A DNA stretch of 28,332 nucleotides from contig NZ_LSJI01000040.1 of assembly GCF_001557235.1 (NCBI RefSeq), positions 1-28,332 of the forward strand, given 5' to 3'. The stretch is from Phenylobacterium sp. CCH9-H3 (GTDB taxonomy: Bacteria; Pseudomonadota; Alphaproteobacteria; Caulobacterales; Caulobacteraceae). A program made the position numbers and the translations under genes. The notes beneath the pieces are model-generated. The model made no database searches, had not been told where the DNA came from, and saw nothing but the letters and a program-made list of their open reading frames with translations. Positions within the stretch are counted from its first letter, which is position 1, and each line of letters opens with the position of its first letter. Positions 14,069 through 21,413 of the stretch are shown here, one piece after another.

Positions 14069-14959
14069 CTACTTGCCGACCGGCCCATCCCGCCGCGACC
14101 AGTCCTCGAACGAGCCGTCGTAGAGCAGCACGTCCAGCCCGAGCGTGCGAGCGGCGAACAGGGTGGCGGTGGCCTGCTGACCCACGTGGCAGTAGGCGAT
14201 GACGGTGTCGCCCGGCTTCACTCCGGCCGCCTCGAACCGGGCCGCGATGGCCTCGGGCGAGGCCAGTTTCAGGTCGGGCGTCGTCACCTCGGCGAACGGC
14301 ACGCTGCGGGCGCCCGCGATGTGGCCGGCCTTGTGCGGCCGCGCCGCCGTTCCGCCGGTCTTGGCGCCGGAGAAGAACTCCGGGGTCCGGGCGTCGACCA
14401 CCGCATAGCCGCGCCGGCGGGCGTGGGCCTTCACGAAGTCGGCGTCGACCACCAGCGGCTTGAACCGGATCGGCCGCAGCCGGCCGGGGCGCGGCGCCGG
14501 AACCTCGGTCGACAGCGCGCCGCCGGAAGCCGCCCACGCCGCCGCGCCGCCGTTGAGGAGCACGGTGCGCCGGCCGAGCCCGGCCGCGTCGAGGGTGAAC
14601 ACGACGCGGGTCGCCGACTGGACGCCCTCACGCGTGGGCACGACCACGATCCGCGATCGCTCGGTCACGCCCAGCGCCACCAGCCGCGCGCGCAGCGCCT
14701 CCGCCTCCGGCAGTTCCAGGATCAGCGGGTCCGGGCCCCTCGGCGGCGCGGCGAAGTCGGCCAGGCTCACGAGGCGCGCGCCAGGGATGTGGCCGGCCTC
14801 GTAACCGGCCCGGTCGCCGACCTGCAGGACCACCAGCGCAGGATCGCCCAGACGCCCCGCCAGCCACGCCGGCTCCACGACGAGCCGCTCCCGCGCCGTC
14901 GCCGCGAATCCCGGCTGGACCAGCGCCAGCGCCAGCATCGCCGCCAGAAAAAGCCGCAT
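14069..14959 (-). CDS. Exported sulfurtransferase with two rhodanese domains, 296 aa
   Basis: A signal peptide (residues 1-20, cleavage near GFAA) precedes two rhodanese domains. The first (about 30-150) has lost its active cysteine: the loop reads VVVPTREGVQSA. The second (about 165-290) keeps it: Cys257 in VIAYCHVGQQATATLFAARTLG, with the structural DGSFEDWSRRDG after it. This is the layout of thiosulfate/3-mercaptopyruvate sulfurtransferases, here in the periplasm. GGAGG lies eight bases before the ATG at 14959. It follows the phosphatase/ADP-ribosylglycohydrolase gene by 28 bp on the same strand and is probably its operon partner, although the two proteins should be in different compartments. 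Confidence 0.9.
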   Translation of the reverse strand: MRLFLAAMLALALVQPGFAATARERLVVEPAWLAGRLGDPALVVLQVGDRAGYEAGHIPGARLVSLADFAAPPRGPDPLILELPEAEALRARLVALGVTERSRIVVVPTREGVQSATRVVFTLDAAGLGRRTVLLNGGAAAWAASGGALSTEVPAPRPGRLRPIRFKPLVVDADFVKAHARRRGYAVVDARTPEFFSGAKTGGTAARPHKAGHIAGARSVPFAEVTTPDLKLASPEAIAARFEAAGVKPGDTVIAYCHVGQQATATLFAARTLGLDVLLYDGSFEDWSRRDGPVGK

Positions 14960-14987
14960 CGCGTGAGCCTCCGAGAACCCCGGCAGG

Positions 14988-16523
14988 CTAGACCCTCTGG
15001 CGCCCGATCCAAGCCCCCGCGGCAACGGCCTGCGGCGCCGGCGCCTGGGCCCGGGCGATGAGGCGGGCCGCGACGTCGCAGAGCGGGTCCAGCACGTCCA
15101 GCCTGGCGATCCAGCTGTGCGGCAGCGGATCCAGGCCATGGAGGGCGCCCCAGATCTGGCCGGCGATCGAGGCCGTCGTGTCGCTGTCGCCGTCGTGGTC
15201 GGCCCCCAGGCGCAGGGCGTCCTCGAACCGGTCGGCCCGCAGCGCCGCGTAGAGCCCGATCGCCAGGGCTTCCTCGCCCGTCCAGCCCTGGCCCAGGGCC
15301 GCGATAGCGCGATCGGGCGCCGTACCCTCGCCGGCCAGGCGCCGGGCGGCGCGCACCGCGGCCAGCACCTCGCCGCCGTCGGGCATCCGCGCGAGGCGGG
15401 CCTCCATGCGCTCGAGGGCGGAGGTCATGGGCGTCTCGTCCAGCAGGTCGCGCAGCAGGCTCGCCAGGGCCGCGGCGCTGAGGCGCGCCACGGCATGTCC
15501 GTGGGTCAGGGCCGCCGCGGCATGGGCGAGGCGGAAGGCTTCGTCGGCGTCGATGGCGGGGACGAGGCCCAGGGGCGCGACGCGCATCACCGCGCCACTG
15601 CCTTTGGAGTCGTTGACGGGCGCTTCGATGGTCCCGCGGGCCCCGCCGCGCAAGGCGCCAAGGCAGGTGCTGCCAGGTGCGCGCAGCGCCCACATCTCGC
15701 GGTGCTGGCTGAGGCCGGGCGCGCCGGTGGCGAACTCCTCCCGCTGGGTGCGGAACCAGGCGAGGTAGGCGTGGCGGATCCGGGCCAGCACCTGCTCGGA
15801 GCGCCGCACGCCGGCGAGCGCCAGGGCCGAGAGCAGTCCGTCGGCAGTGTAGAGGGTCATCTGGGTGTCGTCGCTGACCACCAGGCGGCCTCGCGAAAGG
15901 CGAGGTTCGACCAGGCCCTGTGCGCCGAAAGCCTCGCGGATCTCGGCGCGCGACTTGAATTCGACGGGGTAGCCGAACGCATCCCCCAGGGCGCCGCCGA
16001 ACAGGCACCCCAGGATCCGTCCCGCGACGTGGTGATCGGCAAGCGGCTCGACGGCGAGCGCCGCCGCCAGTCGCGGCGCGTGCGCCCGCGCCGCCGCCTC
16101 GCCGGCAGGGACGCCCAATTCCGTCAGGAGCCTCGCGGCCAACCACCGGGCGCGCACGCCGCCGGTGTCGCAGTGGACCAGCACCCGCCCGCCGCGCCGC
16201 AGCACGCCGCGCAGCCGGTGGCCCGCATAGGCCCAGAGGCGCTCGAAGCGGGCGTCCGGAGCCCCGCCGGCGCGCAGGACGAGATGGTGCCATTGGGGCG
16301 CAAGGCCGGCGAGCGTCTCGGGCAGGTCCGCACGGCCGATCAGCCGCAGTTCCTGCGCCGACATCAGGGTGACGATCGCATCGGGCCGGAACGCCGCGAC
16401 GACGCGCAGGTCCTCCTCCAGCGTCGCCACGCCGCTTCCGGGACAGGCGCAGACGCCGATCACGCCTCGCCCCTGCGCGACGGCGTCGATGCGGAACGTT
16501 TGAGGCGTACAGGCGACACTCAT
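14988..16523 (-). CDS. Fusion of a DUSP/CDKN3-like phosphatase and an ADP-ribosylglycohydrolase, 511 aa
   Basis: Residues 1-155 form a cysteine-phosphatase domain: GVATLEEDLRVVAAFRPDAI, AIVTLMSAQELRLIG, and the P-loop VLVHCDTGGVRAR with Cys118 and Arg124 in C-x5-R. Residues 165-500 form an ADP-ribosylglycohydrolase: CLFGGALGDAFGYPVEF, VVSDDTQMTLYTADGLL (Asp218, Asp219, Thr220), NDSKGSGAVMRVAPLGL and ADHDGDSDTTASIAGQIWG, so the metal site looks complete. The family removes ADP-ribose from proteins or small molecules. The ATG at 16523 has GAGG seven bases upstream; an in-frame TTG at 16568 lies within the operator region. It is divergent from an NrtR regulator. Confidence 0.92.
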   Translation of the reverse strand: MSVACTPQTFRIDAVAQGRGVIGVCACPGSGVATLEEDLRVVAAFRPDAIVTLMSAQELRLIGRADLPETLAGLAPQWHHLVLRAGGAPDARFERLWAYAGHRLRGVLRRGGRVLVHCDTGGVRARWLAARLLTELGVPAGEAAARAHAPRLAAALAVEPLADHHVAGRILGCLFGGALGDAFGYPVEFKSRAEIREAFGAQGLVEPRLSRGRLVVSDDTQMTLYTADGLLSALALAGVRRSEQVLARIRHAYLAWFRTQREEFATGAPGLSQHREMWALRAPGSTCLGALRGGARGTIEAPVNDSKGSGAVMRVAPLGLVPAIDADEAFRLAHAAAALTHGHAVARLSAAALASLLRDLLDETPMTSALERMEARLARMPDGGEVLAAVRAARRLAGEGTAPDRAIAALGQGWTGEEALAIGLYAALRADRFEDALRLGADHDGDSDTTASIAGQIWGALHGLDPLPHSWIARLDVLDPLCDVAARLIARAQAPAPQAVAAGAWIGRQRV

Positions 16524-16554
16524 GGCCGGACCTCGGTTGACTCGGTTTCGAACT

Positions 16555-16575
16555 AACTTAGTGTGCAATTCACAC
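16555..16575. promoter_or_regulatory. Candidate NrtR operator, site 1
   Basis: AACTTAGTGT (16555-16564) continues into the near-perfect palindrome GTGTGCAATTCACAC (16561-16575). It lies between the divergent phosphatase/ADP-ribosylglycohydrolase gene and the Nudix regulator. NrtR regulators usually bind such short A/T-flanked palindromes in front of their targets. A TTGACT (16537-16542) just left of it could be the -35 box of the regulator gene. Confidence 0.55.
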
Positions 16576-16586
16576 TTACCAGTCCG

Positions 16587-16607
16587 AACTTAGTGTAGTC
16601 AACACAC
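16587..16607. promoter_or_regulatory. Candidate NrtR operator, site 2
   Basis: AACTTAGTGT recurs at 16587-16596, exactly 32 bp (about three helical turns) from the first copy, followed by AGTCA-ACACAC, which gives GTGT-N5-ACAC symmetry. The AGTCAA at 16597-16602 reads TTGACT on the minus strand and may be the -35 box of the ADP-ribosylglycohydrolase operon. The site ends four bases before the regulator's ATG. Confidence 0.5.
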
Positions 16608-16611
16608 GAAC

Positions 16612-17319
16612 ATGCCGTTCACCTACGACTATCCCCATCCGGCGGTCGCCACCGACATCGCTGTCTTCACCCTTCGGCGGGGCGCGCTGAACGTCCTGCT
16701 CATCGAGCGGGGCGAGGCGCCGCACAAAGGGGCGTGGGCGCTTCCCGGCGGCTTCCTGCAACCGGACGAGGAGCTGGACGACTGCGCCCGCCGCGAGCTG
16801 CTCGAGGAGACCGGGGTCGACGCCGAGCTGCTCCTGCACTTCGGCAATTTCAGCGCCCCGGACCGCGATCCCCGCGAGCGCGTGATCTCGGTGGCCTATC
16901 TGGCGCTGCTGCCGTCGGACGAGCTGCGGCTGGCGGCCGCCACCGACGCCGCCCAGGCGCGGTGGTTCCCGGTGGACGACCTACCGCCCCTCGCCTTCGA
17001 CCACGACGAGATCCTGCGCCAGGCCCTGGCGGCCCTGACCTCACAGGCGCGCCGCATCTCGCCGCTGTTCGCCCTCCTGCCGGGCCGGTTCACCCTCAGC
17101 CAGCTTCAGGGCGCCTACGAGGCGGTGGTGGGCGAGGACGCGGAGAAGCGGAACTTCCGCAAGATGGTGTCCGCGCTCGCGTGCGTGCGGGAGACGGACG
17201 ACTTCGCCCACGGCGCGCACCGTCCCGCGCGACTCTACGAGCCGGCCGCCAACGGGATCAGTCCCGGGCGGGATACAGGTCGTACGTCCGCGACCCCACC
17301 ACCAGCCGCTCGGTCTTGA
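16612..17319 (+). CDS. nrtR: NrtR-type regulator: Nudix domain plus winged helix, 235 aa
   Basis: Residues 10-140 form a Nudix domain with an exact Nudix box from Gly47 to Val69 (x5, Glu53, x7, then RELLEETGV). Residues 150-212 form the winged helix typical of NrtR: LLPGRFTLSQLQGAYEAVVG, then KRNFRKMVSALACV and HRPARLYEP. NrtR proteins repress NAD-biosynthesis or salvage genes and are released by ADP-ribose or related nucleotides. Many have damaged Nudix boxes, but this one is intact, so it may also hydrolyse its ligand. No clear ribosome binding site precedes the ATG. The last 20 or so residues (after EPAAN) overlap the convergent DUF6152 gene and look like a late stop. Confidence 0.9.
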   Translation: MPFTYDYPHPAVATDIAVFTLRRGALNVLLIERGEAPHKGAWALPGGFLQPDEELDDCARRELLEETGVDAELLLHFGNFSAPDRDPRERVISVAYLALLPSDELRLAAATDAAQARWFPVDDLPPLAFDHDEILRQALAALTSQARRISPLFALLPGRFTLSQLQGAYEAVVGEDAEKRNFRKMVSALACVRETDDFAHGAHRPARLYEPAANGISPGRDTGRTSATPPPAARS

Positions 17320-17620
17320 TCTCCAGGGTCCCGTCGGTGCGCTTGTGACCTCGCGCGGTCACCTGCGTCCCCTTCGGGATCGCCGCAAGGGTCAGCCCCG
17401 AGCGCTGGATCGCCGCCGGCGGAGCCAGCATCACGGCCCAGACGCCGTCGGCGGTGCGCACCCGGATCAGCCCGTGCGGTTGGCCCAGGGAGGCGGTTTC
17501 CACCACCCCTGATACCTGGCTTTCCTGGTCGCTGTAGACGGACCAGCCGTGGTGGGCCTCAGCGGCGCCGCCCGCCAGGACGAGGGCGGCCACAGCGCCC
17601 ATGATCGACAGTCTTGCCAT
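17258..17620 (-). CDS. DUF6152 family exported protein, 120 aa
   Basis: A signal peptide (residues 1-22, ending GGAAEA) is followed by HHGWSVYSDQESQVSGVV, then PHGLIRVRTADGVWAVMLAP, a GLTLAAIPKGTQVTARGHKR segment and the closing VGSRTYDLYPARD, all of them marks of DUF6152. The histidine pair right after the cleavage site is a constant feature of the family and may bind metal. The fold is probably a small OB-type beta barrel; function is unknown. A textbook GGAGG lies five bases before the ATG at 17620. Its 3' end overlaps the nrtR reading frame by 62 bases. Confidence 0.88.
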   Translation of the reverse strand: MARLSIMGAVAALVLAGGAAEAHHGWSVYSDQESQVSGVVETASLGQPHGLIRVRTADGVWAVMLAPPAAIQRSGLTLAAIPKGTQVTARGHKRTDGTLEIKTERLVVGSRTYDLYPARD

Positions 17621-17742
17621 TCCGACCTCCTGCCCCCGGGCCGCGACGTTAAGGCCTGACACGGCTTGTAGAAAGGCTCGTTTGCGCGCCCCTGCGGAAG
17701 GCGGGTAACCCTGCCGCCGAGATCCGCAATGGAGGCCCGGCC

Positions 17743-18816
17743 TTGGCTGACCTGTTCGCACCGATGACGCTGGCGCATGGCCCGGCCATGAAGAACCGCT
17801 TCATGCTGGCTCCGCTCACCAACCTGCAGAGCCATGCGGACGGCACGCTGTCGGACGACGAGTTCCGCTGGCTGACCAAGCGGGCCGAGGGCGGCTTCGG
17901 CCTGACCATGACCTGCGCGGCGCACGTGCAGGCCGTGGGCCAGGGCTTCCCCGGCCAACTGGGCGTCTTCGGCGACCAGCACCTGGACGGCCTCTCGCGG
18001 CTGGCGGCGGCGATCGAGGCGGCCGGCAGCGTGTCGGCGCTGCAGATGCACCATGCCGGCAACCGCAGTCCGAAGGAGCTGGTGGGCCAGCCGGTCTGCC
18101 CGTCGGACGATCCGGAGACCGGCGCCCGGGGCCTGTCGCTGGGCGAGGTCGAACAGCTGGTGGAGGACTTCGTGGCCGCCGCGGTCCGCGCCGAGAAGGC
18201 GGGTTTCGACGGCGTCGAGATCCACGGCGCGCACGGCTATGTCCTGGCCCAGTTCCTCTCGCCCGAGATCAACCGGCGCGAGGACCGCTATGGCGGCTCG
18301 GTCGAGAACCGCGCCCGCATCATCTTCGAGATCATCGAGGGCGTCCGCGCCCGCACCGGCGCCGACTTCCAGCTCGGCCTGCGCCTGTCGCCCGAGCGCT
18401 TCGGGCTGAAGCTCGCCGAGATCGTCCAGGTGGCGCGGTCGGTCCTCGACGACGGCCGGATCGACTATCTCGACATGTCGCTGTGGGACGTCTTCAAGGA
18501 GCCGACGGAGGAGGCGCACAAGGGCCGCAGCCTGATGAGCTACTTCACGGAGCTCAAACGGGGACATGTGCGCCTGGGCGTCGCCGGCAAGGTGACCAGC
18601 CCGGCCATCGCCTCGACGATGCTGGAGAACGGCGCCGACTACGTCCTGATCGGGCGGGCGGCGATCCTGCACCACGACTTCCCGGAGCGCGCCCGCGATC
18701 CGGGCTTCACGCCGGCCGCCCTACCGGTCACCGCCGAATATCTGGCCAACGAGGGCCTGGGACCGGCGTTTGTCCAGTACATGTCCACCTGGCCCGGGTT
18801 CGTTCAGGCGGCGTGA
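17743..18816 (+). CDS. NADH:flavin oxidoreductase, Old Yellow Enzyme family, 357 aa
   Basis: A TIM-barrel FMN enzyme. The N-terminus (LFAPMTLAHGPAMKNRFMLA) carries the usual KNR strand, VSALQMHHAGNRSPKE holds the residue pair near the flavin, and the main signature follows: GVEIHGAHGYVLAQFLSPEI then NRREDRYGGSVENRARI. A late VLIGRAAILHHDFPERA marks the phosphate-binding end. Members reduce activated C=C bonds with NAD(P)H. The start is TTG at 17743 with GGAGG seven bases upstream; the ATG at 17729 is out of frame. It diverges from the DUF6152 gene across 122 bp. The substrate is unknown. Confidence 0.93.
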   Translation: MADLFAPMTLAHGPAMKNRFMLAPLTNLQSHADGTLSDDEFRWLTKRAEGGFGLTMTCAAHVQAVGQGFPGQLGVFGDQHLDGLSRLAAAIEAAGSVSALQMHHAGNRSPKELVGQPVCPSDDPETGARGLSLGEVEQLVEDFVAAAVRAEKAGFDGVEIHGAHGYVLAQFLSPEINRREDRYGGSVENRARIIFEIIEGVRARTGADFQLGLRLSPERFGLKLAEIVQVARSVLDDGRIDYLDMSLWDVFKEPTEEAHKGRSLMSYFTELKRGHVRLGVAGKVTSPAIASTMLENGADYVLIGRAAILHHDFPERARDPGFTPAALPVTAEYLANEGLGPAFVQYMSTWPGFVQAA

Positions 18817-18909
18817 GGCGGCGCGCGCCGCACGCGCATTCCAGAGGGTCAGGGCGACGACGATGACCGCATAGACGCCGAACGCGGTCAGCAACACCTC
18901 GGCGCCCAT
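18721..18909 (-). CDS. Small membrane protein after glcF, 62 aa
   Basis: Unrecognised. The ATG at 18909 lies six bases after the glcF stop on the same strand. Residues 3-23 (AEVLLTAFGVYAVIVVALTL) form one membrane helix, followed by a basic Ala/Arg segment (WNARAARAASRRLNEPG). The last 25 residues run antisense into the 3' end of the flavin oxidoreductase gene and may be less constrained. Codon bias in the first 35 codons is good. A small hydrophobic partner of the glycolate oxidase complex is conceivable but not shown; the ribosome binding site is weak. Confidence 0.45.
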   Translation of the reverse strand: MGAEVLLTAFGVYAVIVVALTLWNARAARAASRRLNEPGPGGHVLDKRRSQALVGQIFGGDR

Positions 18910-18915
18910 CCTCTA

Positions 18916-20244
18916 CTACTCTGAGTGGAAGGGTCGCTCTTTCTCGCCCGCCTGGAAATTCCGTAGCGCTACTTCCGTACAACTACCTAGGCCTTGACCG
19001 GCGAGCGCCGCGGGCCGTGGACCGCCCGTCGCCCAATCCAACAGTTCGACGGGATGGACCACCGGTGCGTCCAGCACTGGCGCGAGCTGGGCCATGCAGC
19101 CGACATTGCCGGCGGCGACGACGGTCGCGCCGACGGCGTTGACGTTGGCGGCCTTGCGGTCGCGCAGCTTCGTGGCGAGTTCGGGCTGCAGGATGTTGTA
19201 GACTCCGGCCGACCCGCAGCAGAGATGGCCCTCCGCCACCGTCCGCACGTCGAAGCCGGCCTCCGCCAACAGGCGCGGGGGCGCGGCCTTGATCTGCTGG
19301 CCGTGCTGCAGCGAGCAGGCGGCGTGGTAGGCGACGCTGAGCGAGGGCGTCCGCACCCGATCCGGAAGGCCGACCTCGGCGATGAACTCCAGGACGTCGC
19401 GCGCCGGGACCGCCTCGCCCACCAGCCGGCCATAGGCCTTCAGCATGGTTCCGCAGCCGGCGGCGGTGGTGACGATCGCCGCGACCGGCCCGGCCTTGGC
19501 CCAGGCCGCCAGATTGGTCCGCGCCATGGATTTGGCCTCGTCCGCACGCCCGAGATGTTCGGACAGGGCGCCGCAGCAGCCTTCCCCTTCGGCCAGCACG
19601 ACCTCGTAGCCCGCCCGCGCGATCAGGCGGATGGCGGCGGCGCGGACCTGCGGCGCCATCGCCGGCTCCACGCATCCCTGGAGCAGGATCACCCGTCCCC
19701 TCGGCGCGCCCGACGGCAGCGGGACCTGGGCGGCCGCCGCCCGCGGCGGGGACGGCGGAACCAGTCGCAGCAGCGCGGCGAGCGGCGCCAGCCGCAGCCG
19801 CGTCAGCAGCGGCTCCAGCGGGCGGGCCAGGCGGCCGAGGGCCAACGCCGCCGCCAGCCGCCGCGGGCTGGTCAGCACCGCCGGAAGCAGCGCGCGCAAT
19901 ATCCGCTGCGGCCAGGGCCGCACGTGGTGCGCTTCGATATGGGCCCGGGCGTGGTCGATCAGCTGGGCGTAGTCGACGCCCGACGGGCAGGTGGTGGTGC
20001 AGGCCAGGCACGAGAGGCAGCGGTCGACATGGGTCACCGTCTCCGGCGCCGGGGGGCCGCCCTTTTCCAGCATCTCGCGGATCAGCTCGATCCGCCCGCG
20101 CGGGCTGTCGCGTTCGTCGCCGAGCAGGACGTAGGTCGGACAGGTGGCCGTGCAGAAACCGCAGTGGACACACTTGCGGATGGCGGCCTGGCTGGCGGCG
20201 GTCTGCGGGTCGGCCAGCTGTTGGGGCGAGAAGTCGGTCCTCAC
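18916..20244 (-). CDS. glcF: Glycolate oxidase iron-sulfur subunit GlcF, 442 aa
   Basis: Two [4Fe-4S] motifs open the protein: Cys25-x2-Cys28-x2-Cys31-x3-Cys35 (CVHCGFCTATCP) and Cys76-x2-Cys79-x2-Cys82-x3-Cys86 (CLSCLACTTTCP). Two CCG domains follow (CCGALSEH at 223 and CCGSAGVYN at 342), the usual pattern of electron-transfer subunits in lactate and glycolate dehydrogenases. GlcF passes electrons from the flavin subunits to the quinone pool at the inner membrane. It overlaps glcE by ATGA. The last 30 residues (after GGPRP) have codon use unlike the rest and may be a run-on tail. Confidence 0.95.
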   Translation of the reverse strand: MRTDFSPQQLADPQTAASQAAIRKCVHCGFCTATCPTYVLLGDERDSPRGRIELIREMLEKGGPPAPETVTHVDRCLSCLACTTTCPSGVDYAQLIDHARAHIEAHHVRPWPQRILRALLPAVLTSPRRLAAALALGRLARPLEPLLTRLRLAPLAALLRLVPPSPPRAAAAQVPLPSGAPRGRVILLQGCVEPAMAPQVRAAAIRLIARAGYEVVLAEGEGCCGALSEHLGRADEAKSMARTNLAAWAKAGPVAAIVTTAAGCGTMLKAYGRLVGEAVPARDVLEFIAEVGLPDRVRTPSLSVAYHAACSLQHGQQIKAAPPRLLAEAGFDVRTVAEGHLCCGSAGVYNILQPELATKLRDRKAANVNAVGATVVAAGNVGCMAQLAPVLDAPVVHPVELLDWATGGPRPAALAGQGLGSCTEVALRNFQAGEKERPFHSE

Positions 20245-21413
20245 GCGCCGCCCTCCAGCCGCCCGGGATTGAGCACGCCCAGCGGGTCGAACGCCGCCGT
20301 CACCCGGTCGTGCAGCGCGCCCAGGGCCCCGTCACGCGGACCGAACGCCGGCGCGCCACGCAGGCAGAGGGCGTGCCCGCCCAAGCTGTTCGCCACCGCG
20401 CGCACCTTGGCCGCCGGCTCCTCGGTGAGCAGCCAGGCCAGGCCGCCGGCCCAGTCGTAGAGCGCATCGCCTGGCAGGCCGTGCGGACCCCGCCAGCCGA
20501 CCGCCGGGGGTAGGGACAGCCGCCACAGCGGCCGCGGATCGCCGGCGAACGCCTCCACCTCGCGGATCTGGGCCCAGAACGCCTGGCTGTGGGGTCCGTC
20601 CAGGGCGTCGATCCGGCCATAGCCCTTGAGCGCCGCGGCCAGGGCCTCCGCCCGCGCGGCGACGGAGGCCTCGAAGCCTTCGAGTCGGAGCGCCGTGGTC
20701 GGCATCTCGGCCTTCAGCGGACGCGCTCGGGCCGCGAAGGACGGCAGGTGCGCGGCGCCCGAGACCTCGAAGGGGCCGTTCATGGCGAGGGCCATGGCCT
20801 CGCTGGCGCGCACGTCGGGCAGGCCGAACAGCAGCAGGGTGGTCTCCGTCCGGGACGCCGGCAGCACCTTCAGCGTCACCTCGGTGAGGATGGCCAGGGT
20901 GCCCCACGATCCGGCCATCAGCTTCATGAGGTCGTAGCCGGTGACGTTCTTCACCACCTTGCCGCCCGCCTTGAACATCTCGCCCCGGCCCGACACCGCG
21001 GCGAAGCCCAGGAAGTGGTCGCGCGCCGCGCCCGCCCGGATCCGCCGCGGCCCGGAGAGGTTGGCCGCCAGCACGCCGCCCAGGGTGGGCTCGCCCCGCG
21101 CCCCGAGCAGGCGCGTCCAGCGCGGCGGCTCGAAGGCCAGCATCTGGCCGCGCGAGGCGACCAGCTTCTCGATGTCGGCCAGCCGCACGCCGGGCTGGAC
21201 GGTGAGCACCAGCTCGTCGGGCGCATAGTCCACGATCCGGTCCAGCCGCTGGGTCGACAGCACGAGGTCGACAGGGTCCATGATCCCGACGGCGCGCTTG
21301 GTTCCGCCGCCGATGACCTCGATATGACGCGCCGCGGCGCCGGCCTCGGCGACGAGGGCCTGCACCTCCTCCGGCGTGGTGGGCTTCAGGACGCGGACGG
21401 CGGTGTCGATCAT
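20241..21413 (-). CDS. glcE: Glycolate oxidase FAD-binding subunit GlcE, 390 aa
   Basis: An FAD-binding PCMH-type domain occupies the first half: TPEEVQALVAEAGAAARHIE, VIGGGTKRAVG (flavin pyrophosphate loop), then ARGEPTLGGVLAANLSGPRR and GGKVVKNVTGYDLMKLMAGS. The C-terminal part is the shorter cap region typical of GlcE. It works with GlcD and GlcF as a membrane-associated complex oxidising glycolate to glyoxylate. The ATG at 21413 overlaps the glcD stop (TGATG) and the gene's own stop overlaps the start of glcF, so all three are coupled. The longer open frame upstream is a shadow of glcD. Confidence 0.95.
   Translation of the reverse strand: MIDTAVRVLKPTTPEEVQALVAEAGAAARHIEVIGGGTKRAVGIMDPVDLVLSTQRLDRIVDYAPDELVLTVQPGVRLADIEKLVASRGQMLAFEPPRWTRLLGARGEPTLGGVLAANLSGPRRIRAGAARDHFLGFAAVSGRGEMFKAGGKVVKNVTGYDLMKLMAGSWGTLAILTEVTLKVLPASRTETTLLLFGLPDVRASEAMALAMNGPFEVSGAAHLPSFAARARPLKAEMPTTALRLEGFEASVAARAEALAAALKGYGRIDALDGPHSQAFWAQIREVEAFAGDPRPLWRLSLPPAVGWRGPHGLPGDALYDWAGGLAWLLTEEPAAKVRAVANSLGGHALCLRGAPAFGPRDGALGALHDRVTAAFDPLGVLNPGRLEGGA

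Noticed and set aside
14767..16556. Long frames on both strands over the ADP-ribosylglycohydrolase gene (508 and 479 residues)
   Set aside because: Shadows of the real gene in other frames: composition is biased to Arg, Gly and Ala, and no motif is visible.
18994..20460. Plus-strand frame of 488 residues over glcF and glcE
   Set aside because: Antisense to the iron-sulfur motifs of glcF, with shadow-type composition.
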